Shown piece after piece: positions 1 to 8,311 of a stretch of DNA of 64,000 nucleotides. Position 1 is the stretch's first letter; each line of letters opens with the position of its first letter. Below the pieces are notes generated by a model that was not told the DNA's origin, ran no database searches, and saw only the letters and a list, made by a program, of their open reading frames with translations. Location: positions 124,001-188,000 of the forward strand of contig JAVBLM010000019.1 in the NCBI GenBank assembly GCA_031553535.1. The letters are read 5' to 3'. The DNA comes from JAIROC01 sp031553535. Its GTDB lineage: Bacteria; Bacteroidota; Bacteroidia; Bacteroidales; WCHB1-69. A program made the position numbers and the translations under genes.

Positions 1-42
1 TCATTACTATAGCTGGCATAACCTCTGTTATTTATTTCTTGG

Positions 43-176
43 GGTTCAATGAATAGTTGAAAGGAGCAAAACAGTTGCTTTGAAGGTTTCAACGAATAGT
101 TGAAAGGAGTAAAACAGTTGCTTTGGAGGGTTCGGACAACACCTGAAAAACCCAAACTATTGGCGTTAGAGGGTTC
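43..176. repeat. Tandem hairpin array 0, unit 42-44 bp
   Basis: About three units can be followed by the recurring GGTTC word at 43, 85 (as GGTTTC), 129 and 172. The first two units are nearly identical and the third has drifted. Each of the first two holds a small hairpin, AGCAA-AACAG-TTGCT in the first and AGTAA-AACAG-TTGCT in the second. The single difference turns a C-G pair into a U.G wobble on the plus strand, so pairing is kept. It belongs with the five other 41-42 bp arrays in this window. Confidence 0.6.
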
Positions 177-214
177 ATAGAAATATGTAAAAGGCCTGAA
201 AATTGATCACAGTA

Positions 215-513
215 TCTTCGGGTTTCGTCATTTCTCCTCACAGTGACGAAATCTATCATTATAAGTTCCGTCTTTGCGGGCTTAACCCGCACCCCCCTTG
301 TTTATTGCTCTTATGCAGGGGATGCTGAAACAAGTCCAGCATGACGGCAATATGTTAGTTAAGAGCGAGGTAGAATCTCTGCCATTGGTAACTTGTTTCA
401 GTATCCCCTTTCTTTTGAGAGGATTAGTTCGCTTAAAAGTCTCACTGCTCTCACATGCTTTGAACGAAGTGAGATAAATCTATATTCATTTTATCTCAAC
501 TTTTGACAAGTTC
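215..513. mobile_element. Degenerate MITE-like element, right end intact
   Basis: The right end, 496-513, is TCAACTTTTGACAAGTTC, identical to the right terminal inverted repeat of the element at 47085-47352. The body shares words with that element in the same order, including a segment around CCTCCTCACAGTG / TCTCCTCACAGTG and a GGGGATNCTGAAACAAGT palindrome half. I could not find the matching left terminus, so the left boundary is a guess. No transposase is encoded. Confidence 0.4.
318..462. repeat. Dispersed 145-bp repeat, copy 1
   Basis: This segment is nearly identical by eye to 17329-17472. It starts with GGGGATGCTGAAACAAGT and contains, about 90 bp on, the inverted match AACTTGTTTCAGTATCCCC, so its left part is itself a long imperfect palindrome. 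It reads through none of the neighbouring genes. Confidence 0.7.
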
Positions 514-516
514 ACG

Positions 517-1539
517 TTAAAAATAGTTTATCCTTCGCGAATAAACAACATATATCCCGTTGTTTTTATCTTCTTCAACACAATATATCCAATTACCATG
601 TTCATCATAAAAATAAGTGCGTATCCGGAAAAGTTCTTTTTTATTTGAACCATATGCTTTTTCCGTAAGAAGTTTACCGGCCTTATCATATGTATAATAC
701 GTTTCCATTTTAGTAGTACCCAATTGTTGATGATACTGCTTCATAGATATTCTCTTACCATATTTATGATTATATTTCAGCCTTGAATAAGAAATAATCT
801 TTCCTTCCGGATCCCTGACCTCTTCATAAGTTAAACTATCTTTTTTATCGTAACGGGCAATATATTCCCATGCCAGCGAATCCTCTTTTATAAATGATTT
901 ATAAATGCGGTTATTCCTTTCATCAAACCGCTGAACCTCCTGATAAACTTTACTGGAAATGGCAGCCGTCTTTAAACTATTTACCAGAACACAATTCCCT
1001 TTTTCATCATACTGGTAATGGAGTTCTTTAATTACACGATTATTCGCGTTATATGTTTTTTCCGAAATAAGATTCCCTAAAGAATCATATTTATACACAA
1101 TCGTATTTCGCAGTGAATCCTGACTATCATAGACTAACTCTTGATTCTTTTTCCCTTCTTTATCATATTTATATTCTGCACGTCCAATTAAGAACTTTCC
1201 AGCCCGGGCACGTGTTGTTTCTATTAATCTATCTCTATCCGATTCATCAAAGGTATAAATATAACTATGGTCAATGATATCCTCTTCATTAAATTTATTT
1301 TCAGCTAATAATAAGCCGTTTTTCTCAAAAATATAATCCGTATGATCCAGTAATTTTACTTTTTCGTATGATATGACCGTATTGTTTTCGATAACAATGT
1401 CTTTTGCAATGTGTTTATATGTAAATAGCCTCCTGATATTTCCTTGTAAACCTAAAGAAGTTACCGTTGATTGTGCGTTTACAAGAAAAACCTGGAATAT
1501 AAAATAGAAGAAAATAGTTACTTTTATAAATTTTCGCAT
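517..1539 (-). CDS. Secreted YD-repeat (RHS-like) protein
   Basis: The 340-residue product begins with a signal peptide (hydrophobic residues 6-20, then VNAQ near residue 23). The body is a run of about 20-residue repeats of the YD type, with cores such as YKYDSLGNLISEKTY, YQYDEKGNC and YTYDKAGKLLTEKAY. YD repeats build beta-rich shells in RHS and teneurin proteins, but this protein is short and lacks an RHS core and toxin domain, so I infer only an exported beta-repeat protein. It is the last gene of the minus-strand operon starting at 4482, with 7 bp separating it from yicC. The role is unknown. Confidence 0.8.
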   Translation of the reverse strand: MRKFIKVTIFFYFIFQVFLVNAQSTVTSLGLQGNIRRLFTYKHIAKDIVIENNTVISYEKVKLLDHTDYIFEKNGLLLAENKFNEEDIIDHSYIYTFDESDRDRLIETTRARAGKFLIGRAEYKYDKEGKKNQELVYDSQDSLRNTIVYKYDSLGNLISEKTYNANNRVIKELHYQYDEKGNCVLVNSLKTAAISSKVYQEVQRFDERNNRIYKSFIKEDSLAWEYIARYDKKDSLTYEEVRDPEGKIISYSRLKYNHKYGKRISMKQYHQQLGTTKMETYYTYDKAGKLLTEKAYGSNKKELFRIRTYFYDEHGNWIYCVEEDKNNGIYVVYSRRINYF

Positions 1540-1546
1540 TTACACA

Positions 1547-2422
1547 TTATAAAACATTTGACAACTGTTCTTTTATCTTTTCTAGTTCATCTTTCATTTG
1601 AACAACTAATTTTTGAATATCCACATCAGACGCCTTAGAGCCTAACGTATTAATTTCTCTCCCTATCTCCTGAGAAATAAACGATAATTTCTTGCCATTT
1701 GGTATATTTTCTTTCATTGTTTCCAAAAAATACTCACAATGCTTTTTCAATCGAATTTTCTCTTCCGTAATATCCAACTTCTCCAAATAAAAAATAAGTT
1801 CCTGTTCAAACCTGTTCTCATCATACGAATGGGCTAAATCATTTAATTGTTTGGATATTCTGTTCTTTATTGTATCGATACGCCTTTTTTCAAAAACATC
1901 AACCTCTTGTAAATAGTTTTGTATTAAGATTATTCTTGAAAAGAAATCTTTTTCGAGAACAGTTCCTTCTTCCAAGCGACTTGCGTCCAAAAGTTCACAA
2001 GCATTTATGATGGCGGATTCTATCCCTTTCCATAATTCCAAAGAGATAACATTACCAGGTATAGTAATTATATCAGGCATTTTTAAGATTGCTGCTAAAA
2101 GATTACCCGGATCATTCAATTTAATATCCAATTCAGATACTACATTTTCCAATTCTCTATAATAAGCTTTGACCTTGTTTTTATCAATCGATGTCTCTAA
2201 AAGATCTTGCCCTTGATCGATAGTAATATTCAAATCTATTTTTCCCCGCTCCAACATCTTAGAGATAATTGCTCTTATATCCGATTCTTTATCTTTTAGA
2301 ATGGAGGGATTTTTCTGCGTAAAATCAAATATTTTTGAATTTATTGCTTTTATATCTATGGAAACAACTATATTGCCATGCGAACAAACACTACTTCCAA
2401 AACCTGTCATAGATTTTATCAT
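1547..2422 (-). CDS. yicC: YicC family endoribonuclease
   Basis: The 291-residue product matches the YicC family in length. The N-terminus has the family signature MIKSMTGFGS. The C-terminal DUF1732 region carries the conserved stretch around residues 242-265 (GKKLSFISQEIGREINTLGS). YicC-type proteins are endoribonucleases that act in RNA turnover; this follows from family knowledge. It lies between rsmD (12 bp upstream) and the YD-repeat gene (7 bp downstream) and is probably cotranscribed with both. Confidence 0.93.
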   Translation of the reverse strand: MIKSMTGFGSSVCSHGNIVVSIDIKAINSKIFDFTQKNPSILKDKESDIRAIISKMLERGKIDLNITIDQGQDLLETSIDKNKVKAYYRELENVVSELDIKLNDPGNLLAAILKMPDIITIPGNVISLELWKGIESAIINACELLDASRLEEGTVLEKDFFSRIILIQNYLQEVDVFEKRRIDTIKNRISKQLNDLAHSYDENRFEQELIFYLEKLDITEEKIRLKKHCEYFLETMKENIPNGKKLSFISQEIGREINTLGSKASDVDIQKLVVQMKDELEKIKEQLSNVL

Positions 2423-2434
2423 AGACTAATCAAT

Positions 2435-2974
2435 TTATAAATTCTCTGCAAAAATAGAAAAATTAACCTTTCCGTATACCCGTTGCTGGTAAAACTTTGG
2501 ATGGGTATTGAAATTCACATATGTAGAATGCTCTATCACCAGGAATCCGTCAGGCAAAAGCAAGTTTTTTTCAAAAACCAATTCAGGGATAACATTATAA
2601 TTATCCCAATCATAGGGAGGATCTGCAAAAATAATATTAAACTGTTGTTTACTTCCGGTAAGAAATGATATTGCATCCATTTTCAATGCCGTAAGTTTAT
2701 CAAATGAAAGCGCCTGGGCTGTTTTATTAATAAAGTTCACACAGGCAGCATTTATATCAACGGCAATAACCCCTTCTGCTCCCCGAGCGGCAAATTCATA
2801 ACTAATATTCCCTGTACCTGCAAAAAGATCCAATACGGAAATACTATCAAAATAAAAATAATTATTTAGTATGTTAAACAAACTTTCTTTCGCGAAATCA
2901 GTGGTGGGCCTAACAGGTAAGTTATCCGGTGCTATAATCTTCTTTCCTCTATGACTCCCACTTATAATCCGCAT
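2435..2974 (-). CDS. rsmD: 16S rRNA (guanine(966)-N(2))-methyltransferase RsmD
   Basis: The 179-residue product is a class I SAM-dependent methyltransferase. It begins MRIISGSHRGKKI, typical of RsmD. Motif I is VLDLFAGTGN (residues about 48-57), and the N6/N2-amino methylase catalytic motif is FADPPYDW (about 116-123). It methylates N2 of a guanine in the 30S head (G966 in E. coli numbering). DUF3822 lies 11 bp upstream and yicC 12 bp downstream. Confidence 0.95.
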   Translation of the reverse strand: MRIISGSHRGKKIIAPDNLPVRPTTDFAKESLFNILNNYFYFDSISVLDLFAGTGNISYEFAARGAEGVIAVDINAACVNFINKTAQALSFDKLTALKMDAISFLTGSKQQFNIIFADPPYDWDNYNVIPELVFEKNLLLPDGFLVIEHSTYVNFNTHPKFYQQRVYGKVNFSIFAENL

Positions 2975-2985
2975 ATATTCCAGGT

Positions 2986-3798
2986 TTATTCAAATAAATC
3001 ACAAAAGTAAGAATAATTATCAATAGCACCATAAGGAGAAGATAACATCTCAACTATCGAAAAGTATTTATTTAATATCGTATAGAGTGATGATTGCGGG
3101 GCGATATTCCCACATAATTTCAAAGGAACCTCCGCCGGTTTTTTATACATTTTACGCAGGAAAGCACATGAATAATATAAGAAGTCATTTTCGTTAAAAA
3201 ATGAAAATGTATTCGCTCCCAATAATTGACCATTATCTATAGCTATAACAGTAAAATTATTATCTTCAACAAAAATCAGAGATTTCCTCTCATGCTTTTG
3301 TTGTGCAACAATATTCAATAACGATGAAAGCACTGTGCCTGATTCATAATTAGAGAATTGCTGCCTGATTACAGAGTGTAATTCCTTTTTCCATGCAGAT
3401 ATATTATAAAGCGTCCATGGTTCTATACACTCTGCAAATGGAGTATATTGCTCGGAATTCTCTATTATTAAAGATAATATAGCTTCATCGTTTTTCTGTT
3501 CATAAAATTCCTCCGGGATCTGAACATTATATTGCGTATAAAGTCTAAAGAAATTATTTCCACAAAGGATATTTAACTCTTGATCCGTATCTGTAATAAC
3601 TTTACACTTATCTTCTATTGATACGTTCTCAGATGCAAACGAATATTGAAATAAGCGTAACGGTTCTTTTTTATCCGAAATAATTGCAATACAAAAACCT
3701 TTTGATGACATTCGGATTGTCTTCCTTTTATCGGAACTATCCAAATTTATTTCATCATTCACATAAGAAAAAGTAAGATTTGCATTACTTCTATTCAT
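2986..3798 (-). CDS. DUF3822 family protein
   Basis: The 270-residue product resembles the DUF3822 family, which in Bacteroidales sits next to rsmD as it does here. The family has an actin/hexokinase-like fold according to what I recall of its description, and no established function. The sequence has no signal peptide or membrane segment, so it is probably cytoplasmic. It is 9 bp downstream of the small exported protein gene and 11 bp upstream of rsmD, inside the same operon. Confidence 0.8.
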   Translation of the reverse strand: MNRSNANLTFSYVNDEINLDSSDKRKTIRMSSKGFCIAIISDKKEPLRLFQYSFASENVSIEDKCKVITDTDQELNILCGNNFFRLYTQYNVQIPEEFYEQKNDEAILSLIIENSEQYTPFAECIEPWTLYNISAWKKELHSVIRQQFSNYESGTVLSSLLNIVAQQKHERKSLIFVEDNNFTVIAIDNGQLLGANTFSFFNENDFLYYSCAFLRKMYKKPAEVPLKLCGNIAPQSSLYTILNKYFSIVEMLSSPYGAIDNYSYFCDLFE

Positions 3799-3807
3799 CC
3801 TATTGAT

Positions 3808-4482
3808 TTACTCCCAATTTCCATCGGTAGAGGGCTCTGTTAGAGAACCTAAAATAAGATCGGTTACATTCTCCCGGTAATCGTAATTCGGACCTAAAAA
3901 TTGTTCCTGTAAACCACTATACAGGAATGAACCTAAAAAGACGTCCTTTATACGGGGATCATCATCTAAATCTTTTAAATATTGTTTTTTATATGCAATC
4001 ACCTCATACACAAAAACAGGAATATTTGCCCTGACAATCGTGTCCGCTTTCATCTCAAAATGTTCACCTTTTGAATATGGGATAATATCAAATCTATTAA
4101 TATCAAAATTCGGCAATGACTTTACCATTTCATCTTTCGCGTTAACGATTACAGTATCACGACGGATAATATTCCGCTTAAGTGCTTCTGCTTCTGTTAA
4201 TGTATCCGGAACATTTCCTTCTTTTACAACAATAGTCATTTTCCCATTACTCCAGAAATCCCTTAGTTGATCAAATGTATTTGCATAGGATCCTTTCTCC
4301 GCTTTATAAAAGCCTTGTATGGTCCGAATATCTTTAAGTTTAACAACAACTTCTGCTTTACGGGCTTCATAAATAGTTTTAAATTTCTCCGGCCGCATTA
4401 TCGAGCGAAAAATCATTACCGACAAAAAGATAATAACTAAAACTAAACAAACCTGAAGTATTACATATTTTGGACTTTTCAT
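3808..4482 (-). CDS. Single-pass membrane-anchored protein, hypothetical
   Basis: The 224-residue product has one N-terminal membrane segment (residues about 6-26, VILQVCLVLVIIFLSVMIF) followed by a soluble domain. The stretch after it (ARKAEVVVKLKDIRTIQGFYKAEKGSYANTFDQL) looks like the start of a pseudopilin-type helix and is seen in small Bacteroidales hypothetical proteins. I do not recognise a function. It is the first gene of the five-gene minus-strand operon and is preceded by a promoter and a perfect inverted repeat. Confidence 0.75.
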   Translation of the reverse strand: MKSPKYVILQVCLVLVIIFLSVMIFRSIMRPEKFKTIYEARKAEVVVKLKDIRTIQGFYKAEKGSYANTFDQLRDFWSNGKMTIVVKEGNVPDTLTEAEALKRNIIRRDTVIVNAKDEMVKSLPNFDINRFDIIPYSKGEHFEMKADTIVRANIPVFVYEVIAYKKQYLKDLDDDPRIKDVFLGSFLYSGLQEQFLGPNYDYRENVTDLILGSLTEPSTDGNWE

Positions 4483-4520
4483 ATTTATAAAATGATTTAC
4501 TTGATTTCAAATAATTTGTT

Positions 4521-4548
4521 ACTTAGAATTGATTTGTCAATTCTAAGT
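4521..4548 (-). promoter_or_regulatory. Perfect 12-bp inverted repeat in the leader
   Basis: ACTTAGAATTGA, a 4-nt TTTG loop, then TCAATTCTAAGT: a perfect 12-bp inverted repeat. It lies just downstream of the TACATTTG box at 4551-4558 and 39 bp before the start codon at 4482. It could be a repressor operator over the start site or a hairpin at the very 5' end of the mRNA. Confidence 0.6.
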
Positions 4549-4550
4549 TG

Positions 4551-4558
4551 CAAATGTA
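4551..4558 (-). promoter_or_regulatory. Bacteroidota -7 box TACATTTG
   Basis: The minus strand reads TACATTTG, matching TAnnTTTG, about 70 bp before the start of the 3808-4482 gene. It would drive the operon down to 517. I did not find a clear -33 box. Confidence 0.5.
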
Positions 4559-4630
4559 CAATTTTTTTTATTTAGTTTTCCTTTTATTAAAAAATACGAA
4601 CAATTATAATTCTTATCTTTTTTAAACAAA

Positions 4631-4673
4631 AATAAAGAAAAGGCAATCTGATTATTATAACCTTTTCTTTATT
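4631..4673 (-). terminator. Rho-independent-type terminator after mmdA
   Basis: A 13-bp stem (AATAAAGAAAAGG paired with CCTTTTCTTTATT) closes a 17-nt loop, 18 bp past the mmdA stop. On the minus strand it is followed by a T-rich tract. It ends the decarboxylase operon. Confidence 0.7.
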
Positions 4674-4690
4674 CTTTTTATCAGGAAATC

Positions 4691-6250
4691 TTACAACGGC
4701 AAATTGTCGTGTTTCTTTGCAGGATTTTCCAATCGTTTGTTCTGAATAGAACGGAATGCTTTAATCACGCGGTAACGTGTATTACGCGGTTCTATTACAT
4801 CATCAATATATCCATAGTTTGCCGCGGCATAAGGATTTAAGAATAATTTATTATATTCTTCCTTCTTGGCTGCAATTGCTTCTGCTTGCTTTTGTGGATT
4901 CGGTTCTGCTTTAATTTCTTTCGCATATAATACTTCCACAGCACCATCAGCACCCATAACAGCAATTTCTGCTGTTGGCCATGCATAATTAATATCATTA
5001 CGAAGTTGTTTACAGCCCATCACAATATGTGACCCACCATATGATTTGCGCATCGTAACAGTTACTTTCGGAACTGTTGATTCTCCATAAGCATATAATA
5101 ACTTCGCCCCATGAGTAATTACACCGCCATACTCCTGAGCGGTTCCCGGAAGGAATCCCGGAACATCAACCAAAGACAAAATCGGAATATTGAAAGCATC
5201 ACAGAAACGAACAAATCGAGCTCCTTTGCGGGAAGCATTGATATCGAGGACTCCTGCCATATGTGAGGGTTGATTGGCAACGATACCAACTGTCATCCCA
5301 CCCATGCGTGCAAAACCGATAATAATATTTTTAGCATACAAAGGGTGTACTTCCAAGAACTCTCCATTATCAACAATAGAAGTAATTACACTTTTTACTT
5401 CGTACGGTTTGTTAGGATTATCAGGAATGATCTCATTTAATTGATCATCAACTCTATCAACAGGATCAGTACATGCTACTTCCGGAGGAGTTTCCATATT
5501 ATTAGAAGGCAAGAAACTCAATAAATGACGTATCATTCTGATACCATCCTCTTCGTTCTCTGCTACAAACTGAGCTACTCCCGACTTCGTAGAATGAATA
5601 CTGGCGCCACCCAGATCTTCGGTTGTAACATCTTCCCCGGTAACCGTCTTTACTACTTTAGGCCCGGTTAAAAACATATAACTTGTATTTTTAACCATCA
5701 TCACAAAATCGGTCAAGGCAGGAGAATAAACAGCGCCACCTGCACAAGGCCCGAAAATGGCAGATATTTGAGGAACAACTCCTGAAGCTAAAATATTACG
5801 TTGAAATATTTCCGAATAACCTGCCAAGCTATTTACTCCTTCCTGAATACGAGCACCACCCGAATCGTTAATTCCAACAACAGGGGCTCCCATTTTCATT
5901 GCCTGATCAAGTACTTTACATATTTTCTCTGCATGTGTCTTTGACAAAGAACCGCCGGATACAGTAAAATCCTGTGCGAAAACATATACCAAACGACCAT
6001 CAATGGAACCGTATCCCGTTACAACACCATCACCCAAATATTTTTCCTTTTCCATACCGAAATTGGTACAACGGTGGGTAACAAACATGTCAAATTCTTC
6101 AAAGCTACCTTCGTCCAACAGCATGTTGATACGTTCGCGAGCAGTGAATTTTCCTTGTGAATGTTGTTTTTCGATGCGTTTTTCACCGCCTCCAAGTCTT
6201 GCTTGTGTCCGAAGTTCCAACAATTCTTTTACTTTATCTTGCATTGCCAT
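4691..6250 (-). CDS. mmdA: Methylmalonyl-CoA decarboxylase alpha subunit (carboxyltransferase)
   Basis: The 519-residue product is a biotin-dependent acyl-CoA carboxyltransferase of the usual length. Two crotonase-like halves are visible. The first has GGGEKRIEKQHSQGKFTARER near residue 20 and GINDSGGARIQEG near 126; the second has DVPGFLPGTAQEYGGVI near 365. It transfers the carboxyl group of methylmalonyl-CoA to biotin on the carrier protein. Because oadB-, oadG- and epimerase-type genes are in the same operon, I call it MmdA rather than propionyl-CoA carboxylase beta. It is the last gene of the operon, 36 bp after mce. Confidence 0.92.
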   Translation of the reverse strand: MAMQDKVKELLELRTQARLGGGEKRIEKQHSQGKFTARERINMLLDEGSFEEFDMFVTHRCTNFGMEKEKYLGDGVVTGYGSIDGRLVYVFAQDFTVSGGSLSKTHAEKICKVLDQAMKMGAPVVGINDSGGARIQEGVNSLAGYSEIFQRNILASGVVPQISAIFGPCAGGAVYSPALTDFVMMVKNTSYMFLTGPKVVKTVTGEDVTTEDLGGASIHSTKSGVAQFVAENEEDGIRMIRHLLSFLPSNNMETPPEVACTDPVDRVDDQLNEIIPDNPNKPYEVKSVITSIVDNGEFLEVHPLYAKNIIIGFARMGGMTVGIVANQPSHMAGVLDINASRKGARFVRFCDAFNIPILSLVDVPGFLPGTAQEYGGVITHGAKLLYAYGESTVPKVTVTMRKSYGGSHIVMGCKQLRNDINYAWPTAEIAVMGADGAVEVLYAKEIKAEPNPQKQAEAIAAKKEEYNKLFLNPYAAANYGYIDDVIEPRNTRYRVIKAFRSIQNKRLENPAKKHDNLPL

Positions 6251-6286
6251 ATCTCAATGTTTTAAATATTCAAATTCAATTAATAA

Positions 6287-6700
6287 TTATTTCTTTTTAG
6301 GATCTTCGCATAGTTCCGTCAATACGCCGCCGGTTGATTTGGGATGTAAAAATGCAATATTCAATCCTTCCGCACCTCTGCGAGGCTGCTTGTCTATCAG
6401 TTGAACCGATTTGCTTTCTACTTCCGCCAAAGCAGATGCCACATTATCCACCGCATAAGCAATATGGTGAACACCTTCTCCCCTTTTTTCAATAAACTTT
6501 GCAATAGTTCCTTCCGGATCTGTAGATTCCAACAACTCTATTTTTGTTTGTCCTACCATAAAAAAAGCCGTTTTTACCTTCTGGTCTGCCACTTCTTCTA
6601 TGGCATAACATTTCAACCCCAATACATTTTCGTAATATGCAATGGAAGCCTGTAAATCTTTCACGGCAATTCCTATATGTTCTATATGTGATATATTCAT
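6287..6700 (-). CDS. mce: Methylmalonyl-CoA epimerase
   Basis: The 137-residue product is a vicinal-oxygen-chelate fold protein with two beta-alpha-beta-beta-beta halves. It starts ISHIEHIGIAVKDL, and the second half has GVHHIAYAVD near residue 75 and LTELCE near 127. Histidines 8 and 77/78 and a glutamate near 130 are candidates for the metal-binding residues of this family. It interconverts (R)- and (S)-methylmalonyl-CoA, linking the B12-dependent mutase to the decarboxylase. It lies 18 bp after the beta subunit gene and 36 bp before mmdA. Confidence 0.93.
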   Translation of the reverse strand: MNISHIEHIGIAVKDLQASIAYYENVLGLKCYAIEEVADQKVKTAFFMVGQTKIELLESTDPEGTIAKFIEKRGEGVHHIAYAVDNVASALAEVESKSVQLIDKQPRRGAEGLNIAFLHPKSTGGVLTELCEDPKKK

Positions 6701-6718
6701 TTCCCTGTATTTATTCTA

Positions 6719-7870
6719 TTATCCCAAAAATCCTAATAATAATCCTGCTGCAACTGCACTTCCGATTACTCCCGACACATTGGGGCCCATGGCGTGCATC
6801 AACAAATGGTTTGTCTTGTCATAATGCAAACCGATTTCATGCGACACACGCGCAGAATCGGGTACAGCACTTACTCCTGAGTTTCCAATTAACGGATTGA
6901 TTTTGTTTCCTTCCTTTAAAAACAAATTAAAGAATTTCACAAATAGAACACCCGCAGCAGTAGCAACCATAAATGAAAACGCTCCCAAGATAAATATCAT
7001 TACCGATTTATAGGTCAAGAAAGTAGTAGCCTGTGTAGAAGCCCCTACTGTCAACCCCAGCAGAATCGTAACAACATCAATCATCGGATTGGCTGCCGTA
7101 TTGGCCAAACGACGTGTTACTCCGCTTTCCTTTAATAAATTACCAAAGAACAACATTCCCAACAACGGAAGACCCGACGGAACAACAAATGTTGTTAATA
7201 ATAATCCTAATATAGGAAAGATAATTTTTTCATTTTGAGAAACCTTACGAGCCGGTCTCATACGGATAACACGCTCTTTCTTGGTTGTAAAAAGTTTCAT
7301 AATCGGAGGCTGGATAACAGGAACCAACGCCATATAAGAATATGCCGAAACGGCAATTGCTCCCATCAAATCGGGTGCTAGTTTGGAAGACAAGAAAATA
7401 GCGGTAGGGCCATCTGCACCACCGATAATTCCAATTGCACCGGCTTCCGCAGCACTAAAGCCTAGTGCATTAGCGGCTATATATGCTCCGAAAATACCAA
7501 ATTGGGCAGCAGCTCCGATAAGCATCAACTTGGGATTGGATATCAAGGATGAAAAATCAGTCATCGCCCCGATGCCCAAAAATATAAGAGGTGGATACCA
7601 CCCTTGTATAACTCCCTTATAAAGAATACTTAATACAGAACCATCTTCATATATCCCTATCTGAAAACCGGGAGTAAAAGGAATGTTTCCTATAAGAATA
7701 CCAAAACCAATAGGAACCAACAACATAGGCTCCCATTTTTTAGCGATTCCCATGTATAGGAAAAATAGTCCAACGACTATCATTATAAAATGTCCGTATG
7801 TTGCATTTGCAAATCCTGTGTAAGACAGGAACTGCGCGATATTATCACTTATTGTTGTAAAAAAATCCAT
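6719..7870 (-). CDS. oadB: Sodium ion-translocating decarboxylase beta subunit (OadB/MmdB family)
   Basis: The 383-residue product is a polytopic membrane protein with about nine or more hydrophobic segments. The family signature GIIGGADGPTAIFLSSKLAP lies near residues 147-166, with an aspartate in the membrane region used for sodium transport in this family. It decarboxylates carboxybiotin and couples this to Na+ export. Its stop is followed by mce after 18 bp, and the biotin carrier gene is only 2 bp upstream. Substrate specificity (methylmalonyl-CoA rather than oxaloacetate) is inferred from mmdA and mce. Confidence 0.93.
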   Translation of the reverse strand: MDFFTTISDNIAQFLSYTGFANATYGHFIMIVVGLFFLYMGIAKKWEPMLLVPIGFGILIGNIPFTPGFQIGIYEDGSVLSILYKGVIQGWYPPLIFLGIGAMTDFSSLISNPKLMLIGAAAQFGIFGAYIAANALGFSAAEAGAIGIIGGADGPTAIFLSSKLAPDLMGAIAVSAYSYMALVPVIQPPIMKLFTTKKERVIRMRPARKVSQNEKIIFPILGLLLTTFVVPSGLPLLGMLFFGNLLKESGVTRRLANTAANPMIDVVTILLGLTVGASTQATTFLTYKSVMIFILGAFSFMVATAAGVLFVKFFNLFLKEGNKINPLIGNSGVSAVPDSARVSHEIGLHYDKTNHLLMHAMGPNVSGVIGSAVAAGLLLGFLG

Positions 7871-7872
7871 CT

Positions 7873-8298
7873 TTATCCTATAATTAATAACACATCACCT
7901 TCATTTACACTATCGCCTTTGCCGACTTTTATCTCTTTAACAACACCATCGCGATCTGCATCAATGTTGTTTTCCATTTTCATCGCTTCCAATAGTAAAA
8001 CTTTCTGTCCATTTTTTATAGTATCTCCTACCTTCACAAATATATCAAGTATTACACCTGGGAGTGGAGATTTCAACGGTTTGTTATTTCCACCACCGCT
8101 CGCAGCAGGAGCAGGTGCTGTTGCCGGAGCAGGACGCTGTACAGCAGGACGTACAACCGGAGCAGGCGCTTCAGGAGCTTTTTCCAATTCTACAACATGC
8201 TTTGTTCCGTTTACGGTTAGATTAACCATATTTTCATCCACACCATCTACTGAAACGGTATAGTCTTTTCCACTTACTTTAAATTTATATTCCTTCAT
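7873..8298 (-). CDS. Biotin carboxyl carrier protein of the decarboxylase
   Basis: The 141-residue product has a biotinyl domain at the C-terminal half with the biotinylation site LLEAMKMEN (lysine near residue 107). A flexible Pro/Ala-rich linker (about residues 42-72, APEAPAPVVRPAVQRPAPAT) precedes it, as in transcarboxylase-type carriers. It shuttles the carboxyl group from MmdA to the membrane beta subunit. It is 13 bp downstream of the OadG-like gene and 2 bp upstream of the beta subunit gene. Confidence 0.93.
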   Translation of the reverse strand: MKEYKFKVSGKDYTVSVDGVDENMVNLTVNGTKHVVELEKAPEAPAPVVRPAVQRPAPATAPAPAASGGGNNKPLKSPLPGVILDIFVKVGDTIKNGQKVLLLEAMKMENNIDADRDGVVKEIKVGKGDSVNEGDVLLIIG

Positions 8299-8311
8299 AT
8301 CTTACTATTGA

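Larger units (their letters stand above)
1..516. other. Intergenic region rich in repeats
   Basis: I see no credible gene here. Short open frames exist on the minus strand but show no protein-like composition. The left part (about 43-176) is a degenerate tandem array with a 42-44 bp unit. The rest is dispersed repeat material: a 145-bp segment at 318-462 that recurs at 17329-17472, and a right-hand terminal inverted repeat at 496-513 identical to the one bounding the element at 47085-47352. The region lies downstream of the minus-strand gene ending at 517. Confidence 0.8.

Noticed and set aside
2483..2668. Plus-strand frames opposite rsmD, the decarboxylase genes, rpoC and the giant gene
   Set aside because: They are antisense shadows of well-supported genes with no independent evidence.
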